A DNA stretch of 64,000 nucleotides, taken from NCBI RefSeq assembly GCF_902859695.1, contig NZ_CADIJL010000012.1:1-64000 (forward strand). Direction: 5' to 3'. The notes below the pieces were generated by a model that was given only the letters and a program-made list of their open reading frames with translations, searched no databases and was not told the origin of the DNA. Both the position numbers and the translations under genes were made by a program. Below, in pieces: positions 34,003-41,220 of the stretch. Within the stretch, counting starts at the first letter, position 1, and each line of letters begins with the position of its first letter. The stretch comes from Achromobacter ruhlandii. Lineage in GTDB: Bacteria > Pseudomonadota > Gammaproteobacteria > Burkholderiales > Burkholderiaceae_B.

Positions 34003-35671
34003 AGGACCCCTGCAGGTTGCGCGTCAGGTCGGCGTTGACCCGGCTTTGTTGATTGGCCACGGCCGCTCCGGTCGCGCCGGGGTCGGCCGACCCGTTGACG
34101 TAGATGGTGGTGGTGGCATTGACCGACACCGGCGCGGCGGCGGCCGCCGGCGCCAGCGCGGCGCCCCCCGCTTCGCCAAGCGCGAAGCCGGAGTGGTAAT
34201 CGCGCCACGGTTCGATCCGGGCGCCGTCCATGGGAGGCGGTTGCCAGCTGCCGCCGGCCCCGTTGAAATCCGGCTCCGCTTGCCCGAGGCCGAAACGCCC
34301 GTCGCCTTGCAGCGACTTCAGCGTGCCGTCCCCAAGCGTGCGGGGATACAGGGCCAGTCCCACCCCCACCGCCACCGGCGATATCGCCACGCCGCGGGCC
34401 AGGCTCTTGGCGCCATCGACGATGCGGCCGATCCACGAGCCGGCGGAGGCCCACAGTGACTGCCCCCATTGCAACGCGATGGCGCCGGCCGCCTTGACGC
34501 TGTCGACCACCAACGCCCCCCCGCGCGCGGCCATGTTGCCCATCCAGGACCAGACCGCGCTGGCCATGTTGCCCATCTGGGTGACGGCCGTCCGTCCCAT
34601 CGAGGTCATTCTGCCGAACACGCCGCCCACGAAGTTGCTGGTCGCCGTCCAGGCCCGGCTCATGAGACCGCTGATCCGGCCAGGCAGCGAGGCCAGCTGC
34701 GTGCCCAGCCCGCCAATGATCGAGCGCATGCCGCCCAGTCGCGAGACCAGGCCCATCAAGGCCCCCACCACGCCACCGCCGCCCAGCATCAGGAAGCCGC
34801 CGACCAGCACCAGGAGCTGCGAACTCAGGCCCCCGGTCAGCCCGTCGAGCCAGGTGATCAGGCTGATCACCGGTCCCAGCAACGACATGATCGACAGCAC
34901 GAAATTGCCGACCTCGCCCAGCCGCTTGCCGGCCGTCTGGCCGTTCTCCTTGAACCAGGCCGAAATACCGTCGAGCGTCTCCTGCAGCTTCGGGCCCATC
35001 GTCAGGAGCGCCTGCGCGAACATCGCGTTGACGGAGGCGCTCAATTCACGGACGGTGCCCATCAGCTGGTGCGCGCGTTCACCGGCCGCTTCGACGGTGC
35101 TGTTTTCCTGGGTATCGCGCTGCGCCGACAGGCGCTGCCCGAACCCGGGATCGCGCAGGGCTTCCATGACGCCTGGGTCCAGCCCCAGGCCCTGGCCCGT
35201 CGCCCGGGCCTGCGCCGGATCCATGCGTTTGAGCGCGTCGCTCAGCTCCAGCATCAGGTCGGCGCTGTTGCGCTGGGCGCCCGCGCCATCGCTCGACGAG
35301 ATGTGCAGCTGTTCCAGCAGCGCGGCGATCTTGGGATCGTCGCGCACGTTGCGGTGCAGCGCCTGGGTACTGTTGCGCATTGCTTCGACGGAGACACCGA
35401 AGTCCTGCGCCACCGTCTCCAGCGCCCGCATGTCCCGGCCCGATGTGCCGCCCAGCTTGGCGGCGAAATAGCCTTGCTCGAACTGGGCGATCTTGTTTTC
35501 GGCGAAGTCGACAACGCTCTTGGCCCGCCCCGCGAACACCGCCAGCGCGTCGGCCAGGCTCTGCTTGCGCGAGTCGCCGATCGCCTGCTTGAGGTCCTTC
35601 AGGTCGTCCTTGTCGATCTTGAATATGCCAATCAACCCCGACGGGTCGATGGGCACGGTTGTATTAGCCAT
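33995..35671 (-). CDS. Tail tape measure protein
   Basis: A 558-residue protein: a helical N-terminal half (about 20-220), then hydrophobic and Gly-rich membrane-like segments (about 260-310 and 430-450), and a short conserved C-terminal end. This is the usual tape-measure layout. At about 0.15 nm per residue it would set a tail of roughly 80 nm, short for a phage but plausible for an R-type particle. It is directly downstream of the chaperone genes. Confidence 0.88.
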   Translation of the reverse strand: MANTTVPIDPSGLIGIFKIDKDDLKDLKQAIGDSRKQSLADALAVFAGRAKSVVDFAENKIAQFEQGYFAAKLGGTSGRDMRALETVAQDFGVSVEAMRNSTQALHRNVRDDPKIAALLEQLHISSSDGAGAQRNSADLMLELSDALKRMDPAQARATGQGLGLDPGVMEALRDPGFGQRLSAQRDTQENSTVEAAGERAHQLMGTVRELSASVNAMFAQALLTMGPKLQETLDGISAWFKENGQTAGKRLGEVGNFVLSIMSLLGPVISLITWLDGLTGGLSSQLLVLVGGFLMLGGGGVVGALMGLVSRLGGMRSIIGGLGTQLASLPGRISGLMSRAWTATSNFVGGVFGRMTSMGRTAVTQMGNMASAVWSWMGNMAARGGALVVDSVKAAGAIALQWGQSLWASAGSWIGRIVDGAKSLARGVAISPVAVGVGLALYPRTLGDGTLKSLQGDGRFGLGQAEPDFNGAGGSWQPPPMDGARIEPWRDYHSGFALGEAGGAALAPAAAAAPVSVNATTTIYVNGSADPGATGAAVANQQSRVNADLTRNLQGSYD

Positions 35672-35822
35672 TTTTTTCTGCCATGTGGCGGCGGTACGCT
35701 TCCGCCTTGTTGTCTGCCCGCACCGACAACGCGTCGTTCAGCAGCGCGATGTCGGCCAGGTCCAGGGTGCCGTCCTTGAGGGACTCGTACTTGCAGAGCC
35801 CCTCGAGGACCGGCGCCAGCAA
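35664..35822 (-). CDS. DUF6889-like small tail protein, possible frameshift extension
   Basis: A 52-residue product (MLAPVLEGLCKYESLKDGTL then DLADIALLNDALSVRADNKA...). I place a TTG start with GAGG five bases upstream; no ATG or GTG is available. The reading frame stays open far back into the chaperone gene, at -1 relative to it, so it may instead be made by programmed frameshifting, as for lambda G/GT and P2 E/E'. It ends inside the first codons of the tape measure gene. Confidence 0.7.
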   Translation of the reverse strand: MLAPVLEGLCKYESLKDGTLDLADIALLNDALSVRADNKAEAYRRHMAEKNG

Positions 35823-35848
35823 CCAGTCCTCGCCACCGGGCAGGCTCT

Positions 35849-36298
35849 TCAGCCAGCCTGTGTCGCCTCGGGGCTGCCGGTCTGGCTGGTAAGCAGCCCT
35901 TGAATAAAAGGCCCGAGGCTTGCCACGATGACGCGCACGGCCAGCGGCAGCATCACCGCCAGGTCGATGTCCTGGAACATCGGCACGCGCTGGCTGGCCG
36001 ACCAGATGGCGGTCCAGCCATGCTCCTGCCGGCGCTGGACCGCCTGCATGCAGGTGTCCAGCACATAGTCGGCGTCCTCGTCCTTCATCGCCGCCAGGCC
36101 GTCGGCCAGCGGTTGCAGGACATCGGCCAAGCCGCCCGGGTCCTCGGTGATCCCGCGGCCGCCCGCCGCGAGGCGGACGAACACGGGGATCAGCGTAGGA
36201 ACGATCGGAGCGATGCGGCGCGACACGTGGAACTGTTGCTTGGCGCTCAGTTTCCCGATGGAGTACCGGTGGCCGTTCAGATCAAGTTCCTGCGACAT
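35849..36298 (-). CDS. Phage tail assembly chaperone
   Basis: A 149-residue protein between tube and tape measure (MSQELDLNGHRYSIGKLSAKQQFHVSRRIAP). The helical centre has WSASQRVPMFQDIDLAVML. Position and size fit tail assembly chaperones that coat the tape measure during assembly. It starts three bases after the tube stop. Confidence 0.78.
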   Translation of the reverse strand: MSQELDLNGHRYSIGKLSAKQQFHVSRRIAPIVPTLIPVFVRLAAGGRGITEDPGGLADVLQPLADGLAAMKDEDADYVLDTCMQAVQRRQEHGWTAIWSASQRVPMFQDIDLAVMLPLAVRVIVASLGPFIQGLLTSQTGSPEATQAG

Positions 36299-36301
36299 GG
36301 C

Positions 36302-36742
36302 TTAGTAGGTTCCCAGGATCGTGTCGATCTTCGCGGCGTCGAAGGTCCACTTCACCACGTCGCCGTCCTTCTTGTAGGTCAGGTCGGGCTTCTTGCTGAA
36401 GGCGCACGAACGGCACGCCGTCACGTCGCCCGTGGCCGGATTGGTGATGGTGATCAGGTTCTTGCCCCACAGGCGGCTGTCCAGCGACTGGGCGTCGTAC
36501 AGCGCCTGCAGCTGGGCATTGACGGGCGAGGTCTTCAGGTAGCTCAGCGTCACGGTGCCGCTCTTGTCGGCGCGCAGCGTGTGCATGACTTCGCCATCGG
36601 CGCCCACCGTCATGGCGCTCTTTTCGCCCTTGGCGGCGATGGCGATGCCTTCATCGGCCACGCCCGAGCCGGAACCCAGCGAGATCGCCCCGCCCGGGCC
36701 CACGAGACTGGCGCTGATATCAGCGAACGAATAGGTAGACAT
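36302..36742 (-). CDS. Tail tube protein (DUF3277 family)
   Basis: A 146-residue tube protein (MSTYSFADISASLVGPGGAI). The DKSGTVTLSYLKTSPVNAQLQALYDAQ stretch and CRSCAFSKKPDLTYKKDG match DUF3277 tube subunits. Hexamers form the rigid inner tube. It is 13 bases after the sheath gene. Confidence 0.9.
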   Translation of the reverse strand: MSTYSFADISASLVGPGGAISLGSGSGVADEGIAIAAKGEKSAMTVGADGEVMHTLRADKSGTVTLSYLKTSPVNAQLQALYDAQSLDSRLWGKNLITITNPATGDVTACRSCAFSKKPDLTYKKDGDVVKWTFDAAKIDTILGTY

Positions 36743-36755
36743 CTGCTACTCCTGT

Positions 36756-38231
36756 TTAGCGGTTGACCGTGACCAGAACGTCGACGGTGTGGATGGCGCC
36801 GGCTTCCTTGGCGGCGACCTGGAACGGGACGGCCTTGCGCGCTTCGCGGTCGGCCTGCGACTGGGTGGCGATCGCCGGCGCGTAGACGTAGTAGCCCTTG
36901 GCCAGCGTGTCGCCCTGCTTGAGGGCGCCGAAGCCGGCCGAGTTCCACACGCCCGGGGCCAGGTAGCCGTTGTTGACGGCGGCCTCGCACGCGGCCTCGA
37001 TCACCGAGGCGATCAGCTGGTTGCCGGCGTCGGTCTGCGGCACCTTGGTCGGGCTGGTGTACAGCAGGTTGTAGACGTCGGTCTGGACGCGATTGCGGAA
37101 CCAGATCGCGTTGTAGACCGAGTCGATGAAGATGCCGCTGGGCGTCACGCCGTACTGGATGATGGCCGTGTCGTTGTCGTAGTTGACGAACACGTTGCAG
37201 TTCTTGGCGGCCAGCGTATCGGCCTGGCTGCTGGTCAGGGTCTCGGCGACGATGCCGGGTTCCTGCTTGTACATCAGCGTGATGGTGGTGTTGTTGGCGT
37301 TGAAGTTCACCGTCAGCAGGCGGCCCAGCAGCGAGGCCACCGCGTACGGACTGGCGCTGGAGAACTGCACGATCGAGTACTTGTACTTCAGCGCCTTCAG
37401 CTGGCTGGCGATGTCGTCGTGGTGGGTCGGATCGAGCACCTGCGGCGCCTGGGTCGACACGCCGTACAGATGGCGCTGGTCGGCCTCGATCAGGCCGGCC
37501 ACGGCCAGGTGCTGAGCGTCGGTGATGTCGGCGTCGGCGAAGGCCAGGCCCAGGAACTTGTTGGCGAAGCGGTCCAGGAACAGCGACACGGCGTCCACCG
37601 GCGTTTCGGCGACGATGCCGGCGACGGGCGTCGAGGCCTTGCCCGCGGTCAGGCCCAGCATCGACGAGATGTCGGTGCCGGTGCCCGCGGCCGTGGCGTA
37701 GCCCAGCGTCGAGGTCGCGCCGGAGGTGTTCGAGGTCACGACGAACTGCGCGCCGTTCCACAGCACCGAGGCCGACGCCAGGGCCGTCGAGATGATCGCG
37801 GCGACCCCGTTCAGGTTGGTGGCGCCGGAGAAGTCCAGGCCGTTAACCGTCTTGGCGGTGCCGTCGACGGTCAGCGTGAAGGCGCCCGCGGTCACCGCGG
37901 TCCAGGCCGACATCTGCTTCTCGGCGGCCGACAGCACGGCGCCGCGCAGCGTGGCCGAGGTCGCGCCCTTGGCCCAGCGGCCGATGTACAACTGCGAGGG
38001 TTGGGGCGTCTGCTGGAAATACAGCAGGGCCGCGCGGTACTCGGGCGCGCCGGTGCCGAAGTCGGCGGCGACGGCGTCGATGCCGCCATAGGAGCGCATG
38101 CGCTCGCCGGTGTCGATGACCGCGGACGAGCCCAGCAGCAGCGCGGTGTTCAGGCTCGCGCCTTGCGCCGCGAGCGGCGACATGTTGATCGTGACGTTGA
38201 TCAGGCGTGATACCGGCAATCCATTAGCCAT
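36756..38231 (-). CDS. Contractile tail sheath protein (DUF3383 family)
   Basis: A 491-residue sheath protein. It starts [19 protein letters not shown], the DUF3383 family opening, and has [20 protein letters not shown] (about 72-91) and [20 protein letters not shown] further on. It ends [20 protein letters not shown]. Sheath contraction drives the tube. I start at MANGLP; a longer in-frame start overlaps the upstream gene. It has the expected length and no disruption. Confidence 0.93.
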   Translation of the reverse strand: MANGLPVSRLINVTINMSPLAAQGASLNTALLLGSSAVIDTGERMRSYGGIDAVAADFGTGAPEYRAALLYFQQTPQPSQLYIGRWAKGATSATLRGAVLSAAEKQMSAWTAVTAGAFTLTVDGTAKTVNGLDFSGATNLNGVAAIISTALASASVLWNGAQFVVTSNTSGATSTLGYATAAGTGTDISSMLGLTAGKASTPVAGIVAETPVDAVSLFLDRFANKFLGLAFADADITDAQHLAVAGLIEADQRHLYGVSTQAPQVLDPTHHDDIASQLKALKYKYSIVQFSSASPYAVASLLGRLLTVNFNANNTTITLMYKQEPGIVAETLTSSQADTLAAKNCNVFVNYDNDTAIIQYGVTPSGIFIDSVYNAIWFRNRVQTDVYNLLYTSPTKVPQTDAGNQLIASVIEAACEAAVNNGYLAPGVWNSAGFGALKQGDTLAKGYYVYAPAIATQSQADREARKAVPFQVAAKEAGAIHTVDVLVTVNR

Positions 38232-38241
38232 GGTAAATCCC

Positions 38242-38835
38242 TTAATCTGCAAGGTGGTTGATGTTGTCCGTCGGGGACAGCGACGCGGCATGCGTCGTGA
38301 CTTGCGCCGACAGGAGATTCAGGACCGGATAGCTGCGCGCGACCCGGCGCGCAAAACGCAGGGTCATGTCGAACTGCCGTATCCACTGCTGATTCACCAG
38401 TTCGTGCATGGCCACGATCGGCCCCGCGCCGCTCACCGCCATGCCTTGCGCCAGCAAGGGCTCGCGGTTCTGCGGCACGGCGGCGCCGTCGCGCAGCAGC
38501 GCCGCGTGGCGCAGCGCGCGCGGCCCGAACATCGAGCAAAGCACCTCGATGTGTTCGTGCCGAACGTATGAATCAGATCCTTCCCCGGCCGGGTCGTGGG
38601 TGACGACCGGACCGGCGTCCGCGGTTTGCGACCGGATGTCCATCAGGCACCAGGTCTCGGTCTGCGCGGGCGGTTCCACGCCGGCGGCAGGCCAGCGCGT
38701 ACGAACCAGGTCAAGGGGCAGGCCGGCCACGCCGGCGATGAACCCTTGGAACAGCGCCTCGAGCTCGGCATCCTCCAGGGGCGGAGAAATGGCGATCGGC
38801 GCCAGGTAGCCGCCGGTGGCCGAACTGTTCGCCAT
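38242..38835 (-). CDS. Tail completion/neck-like protein (LIC_12616 family)
   Basis: A 197-residue protein, the first tail gene of the operon ([40 protein letters not shown]). The [23 protein letters not shown] segment is typical of this phage family, thought to terminate the tail tube. The ATG has AGGAG ten bases upstream. In a complete phage, head genes would stand upstream; here there are none. Confidence 0.78.
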   Translation of the reverse strand: MANSSATGGYLAPIAISPPLEDAELEALFQGFIAGVAGLPLDLVRTRWPAAGVEPPAQTETWCLMDIRSQTADAGPVVTHDPAGEGSDSYVRHEHIEVLCSMFGPRALRHAALLRDGAAVPQNREPLLAQGMAVSGAGPIVAMHELVNQQWIRQFDMTLRFARRVARSYPVLNLLSAQVTTHAASLSPTDNINHLAD

Positions 38836-39099
38836 GCGTCGCTCCTTTGTCGTGTTGAGATGCCCGAGGGCGGGTTTGGGGGAATCCAGAGGCCTGGAGG
38901 CGGAACGCCGACTTTGCTGCGCCATCGGCGCGGTGCCGCGTTGCGTGATGCGTGCGGCCGGGTTGCGGCGGATTCCGGCTGTCGCCCACCGGGCTGCCGC
39001 CTCGAGCCATTCCAGGTCACCGCGGGCGGGAGAAAGGCCCGGTCATGGAAGGAACGGCGAGGCGGCAGGCCGCTGGGCCCCGCCTTGCGGGCGGCGCCT

Positions 39100-39138
39100 A
39101 ACAAAACGCCCCGCGCTCTCGAAGAGAACGCGGGGCGC
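39100..39138 (-). terminator. Leader terminator candidate D
   Basis: A CGCCCCGCG/CGCGGGGCG stem (39107-39137) with an inner CTCT/AGAG pair, followed leftward by TTTTGTT. Confidence 0.7.
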
Positions 39139-39146
39139 GCAAATGA

Positions 39147-39169
39147 AAAAGGCCCGCCTGCGGCGAGCC
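39147..39169 (-). terminator. Leader terminator candidate C
   Basis: GGCTCGCC-GCA-GGCGGGCC hairpin (one T-G pair), followed leftward by TTTTTC. Confidence 0.7.
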
Positions 39170-39261
39170 TGTATCGGGGAACTGCAAAGAACGTGGGGGA
39201 CGCGCATCCGGCGATTCAACCGTCTTCCGGCGCGTTGGCCGGGCGCACGTACCCTCTCATA

Positions 39262-39285
39262 AATAAGGCCCGCTGTCGGCGGGCC
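39262..39285 (-). terminator. Leader terminator candidate B
   Basis: GGCCCGC/GCGGGCC stem around five bases, followed leftward by TTATTTATGAGAGGGTACGT. The 20-odd bases after the stem are nearly the same as after candidate A. Confidence 0.65.
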
Positions 39286-39428
39286 TGGTTGGTTTGTTGC
39301 TTGCTTGTTTGTTGCTTGCTGCTGGCTTGTTTGTTGCTTGCTGCTGGCTTGTTTGTATGTTGCTTGCTTATTGCTGCTTGCTTGTCGCTTGCCTGCCTGT
39401 TGCTTGTTGCGGGCTTGCTGCTGCCTGG
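39286..39428. repeat. 22-bp tandem repeat block, CA-rich on the operon strand
   Basis: Two perfect 22-bp units, GTTTGTTGCTTGCTGCTGGCTT (as GTTTGTTGCTTG + CTGCTGGCTT), at 39307-39328 and 39329-39350 are flanked by degenerate TTGCTTG-type copies. On the operon strand this is CAAGCAACAAACAAGC-like, low in G, as for Rho loading sites. Confidence 0.75.
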
Positions 39429-39544
39429 AGAGTCCGTCGGCGTGAACCGCGACGCCATGACCGAATTGTGGCGCAACACCTGCCGCCGAAGCAATCCCCG
39501 CATGTCGCACCGCGTTGCAGCGTTATCCGGCGGGCGTTTCGCGT

Positions 39545-39712
39545 GAGCCTGGCTTGTGCCAGACGGGTGCCAGACGGGTGCCAGATGTGTCTGGCGTGTG
39601 TCTGGCGTGTGTCTGCCGTGTGCCTGGTACCTGGTATGTAGCTGGTGCGCGCCGGGTGTCTGCCCGGGGTATGTGCCTGGTGCATGCCTGGTGCGTGCCT
39701 GGCACGGCCCCG
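39545..39712. repeat. GTGTCTGGC-type tandem repeat block
   Basis: About 165 bases of short 11-14-base repeats (GACGGGTGCCA, GTGTCTGGC, GTGCCTGGT variants). On the operon strand it reads CCAGACACACGCCAG, CA-rich. It lies between terminator candidates A and B. Confidence 0.75.
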
Positions 39713-39760
39713 CCTCACGCCGCATCATGAATGGCGCCTTCGCACGAACGTACCCTCTCA

Positions 39761-39788
39761 TAAAAAAGGCCCGCGGTTTGAGCGGGCC
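39761..39788 (-). terminator. Leader terminator candidate A
   Basis: GGCCCGC/GCGGGCC stem around seven bases (39768-39788), followed leftward by six T and the ATGAGAGGGTACGT sequence shared with candidate B. It lies about 85 bases after the regulator stop codon. Confidence 0.8.
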
Positions 39789-39872
39789 TGTTTCTGCTGC
39801 GTGCCAGCGCGTCGGCGCTTGGACGGATCGTCGGCGGGTGACGCGACGACATGGATGCATTCTGCCGCCCCA

Positions 39873-40130
39873 TCAGGCGCGCAGGCAATCCCCCTCGCGT
39901 CGCACTTCGCCCCAGACGTAGGTCAGCGAGTTGCGGGCGTGCTCGATGCGGGCCACCTGGCCGCCCTCGTGCAAGGCTTCGAGCACCCGCAGGATCGCCT
40001 GTCGCATCGCGTTGCGTTCACGCCGCGTCAGCTCGCGCGCGCCGGACGCGCCGCGCACCAGGTCCGCCATGCGCCACGGACGCCCCGGCGCCGCCGCCAT
40101 GAGATCCAGCACTTCGGTTGCATATTTCAT
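39873..40130 (-). CDS. Small winged-helix-like regulator of the tail operon
   Basis: An 85-residue basic protein. LTRRERNAMRQAILRVLEALHEGGQVARIEHARNSLTYVWG looks like helix-turn-helix plus a beta wing. GGAGG precedes the ATG by eight bases. It is divergent from the repressor and first in the leftward transcript that leads into the tail genes. It could be an activator or antiterminator; I infer this only from position. No family is named. Confidence 0.6.
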   Translation of the reverse strand: MKYATEVLDLMAAAPGRPWRMADLVRGASGARELTRRERNAMRQAILRVLEALHEGGQVARIEHARNSLTYVWGEVRREGDCLRA

Positions 40131-40224
40131 TGGGATGCCTCCCCGCCAAGACGCTTGTCCATGCTTTTTTTCCTTGATGCAAGTTTGCCGTTCGTCATAT
40201 TCCCGAGAAGGTCGGCGGCGGGTA

Positions 40225-40244
40225 ATCGCTACCTGGGTAGCGAT
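40225..40244. promoter_or_regulatory. Repressor-site-like dyad near the divergent promoter
   Basis: ATCGCTACC-TG-GGTAGCGAT is a perfect 9-2-9 dyad made of the same half-sites as the operators before the repressor, but in the opposite order. It lies about 95 bases upstream of the small regulator gene. Confidence 0.6.
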
Positions 40245-40375
40245 GATGGGTCACATCTGCCGGTTCCCCCCGATCACCACGGACGCGACGGCGAGCCCCG
40301 CCGCATCCGTATGAACCGCGGGCCATCTGCACGATGACTTGCGGCCGGCCCGACTATCTCCAGGATGAAATCAAT

Positions 40376-40451
40376 GGTAGCGAGTCGCTACCCAAAAATC
40401 AACAGCGAATCGCTACTGTACTTTCGGGTAGCGGATTGCTACTATCGCTAC
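40376..40451. promoter_or_regulatory. Operator array in front of the repressor gene
   Basis: Three dyads of the form GTAGCGA-N-TCGCTAC are centred at 40384 (perfect), 40409 and 40435, spaced 25 and 26 bases. A fourth half-site, TCGCTAC (40445-40451), ends one base before the repressor ATG. The regular spacing on about one helix face (25-26 bases is about two and a half turns) is like phage CI operators and suggests autoregulation. Confidence 0.75.
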
Positions 40452-40452
40452 C

Positions 40453-41214
40453 ATGGATATCCGCTCGATACGACTGAACAATCTCAAGTACGCCGTGCAC
40501 GAGGCGGGCGGCGTCGAGCGCCTGGCCGAACGCGCCGGCGTCAGTCGCAAGTACCTGGACCAGATCCTTCAGGGGTTCCAGGGCAAGCGGGACAAGAACC
40601 CGCGCCGGGTCGGCGACGCGCTGGCCGCCAAGCTCGCCACGGGGCTGGGCCAGCCGGCGCACTGGATGGACACCGCCCACCCCGACCTGTGGGGCGAGCT
40701 TGCCCCCGACGTCATCGCGGACGAGCCCGCGGCCCGGCTTGTCTCCTTCCACGCGCCGCGGCTGGGCAGGCCCGATCACGGCAACGTCCTCATCGCCCAG
40801 TTCGATACCGGCGGCGCAATGGGCAATGGCCTGGAACTGCGCGACCAGCCCGGCGTCATCCAAAGCTGGAACGTCAGCCCCGAATGGCTGCAAAAGAACG
40901 TCCGCGGCTATTCCGCCTCGAAGAACCTGTGCATCGTCACGGGTTTCGGCGACTCCATGCGTCCCATGTTCAACCCCGGCGATCCGCTGATCGTCGACCG
41001 TGGCGTGCAGGCCGTCGAGTACGACGCCATCTATTTCTTCCGCGTCGGCAGCGAGGGCTTCATCAAGCGACTGCAGCGCATTCCCACCGCCAACGGGCTG
41101 GTGGTGCGCGCCAAGTCCGAAAACACCAAGTACGATGCCTGGGACATCACCGAAGGCATGGATTTCGAGGTCTTCGGCCGCGTGCTGAAGGTCTGGCGCA
41201 GCGAGGACTTCTAA
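40453..41214 (+). CDS. CI/LexA-like repressor with S24 peptidase domain
   Basis: A 253-residue protein. The N-terminal helix-turn-helix is at about 17-45 (GGVERLAERAGVSRKYLDQIL). The C-terminal S24 domain has the nucleophile S168 in GFGDSMRPMF and the general-base K205 in FIKRLQRI. I see no Ala-Gly or Cys-Gly pair in the linker (about 80-160), so self-cleavage at the usual site is not obvious. Cleavage elsewhere, or control by protein binding, is possible. It should keep the tail operon silent until DNA damage. Confidence 0.9.
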   Translation: MDIRSIRLNNLKYAVHEAGGVERLAERAGVSRKYLDQILQGFQGKRDKNPRRVGDALAAKLATGLGQPAHWMDTAHPDLWGELAPDVIADEPAARLVSFHAPRLGRPDHGNVLIAQFDTGGAMGNGLELRDQPGVIQSWNVSPEWLQKNVRGYSASKNLCIVTGFGDSMRPMFNPGDPLIVDRGVQAVEYDAIYFFRVGSEGFIKRLQRIPTANGLVVRAKSENTKYDAWDITEGMDFEVFGRVLKVWRSEDF

Positions 41215-41220
41215 CCCCCC

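Larger units (their letters stand above)
38836..39872. other. Non-coding 1-kb leader of the tail operon
   Basis: Between the small regulator gene and the first tail gene lies about 1,040 bases without a credible gene. It carries at least four hairpin terminator candidates pointing leftward (39100-39138, 39147-39169, 39262-39285 and 39761-39788) and two blocks of short tandem repeats (39286-39428 and 39545-39712). On the transcribed strand the repeat blocks are rich in C and A. The long frames across it are low-complexity and run through the terminators. Confidence 0.75.

Noticed and set aside
39216-39860. 214-codon leftward frame across the tail-operon leader
   Set aside because: It is low-complexity repeat translation that runs through terminators A and B; no ribosome-binding site. 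Only the short MRGYVR start is worth a look, listed separately.
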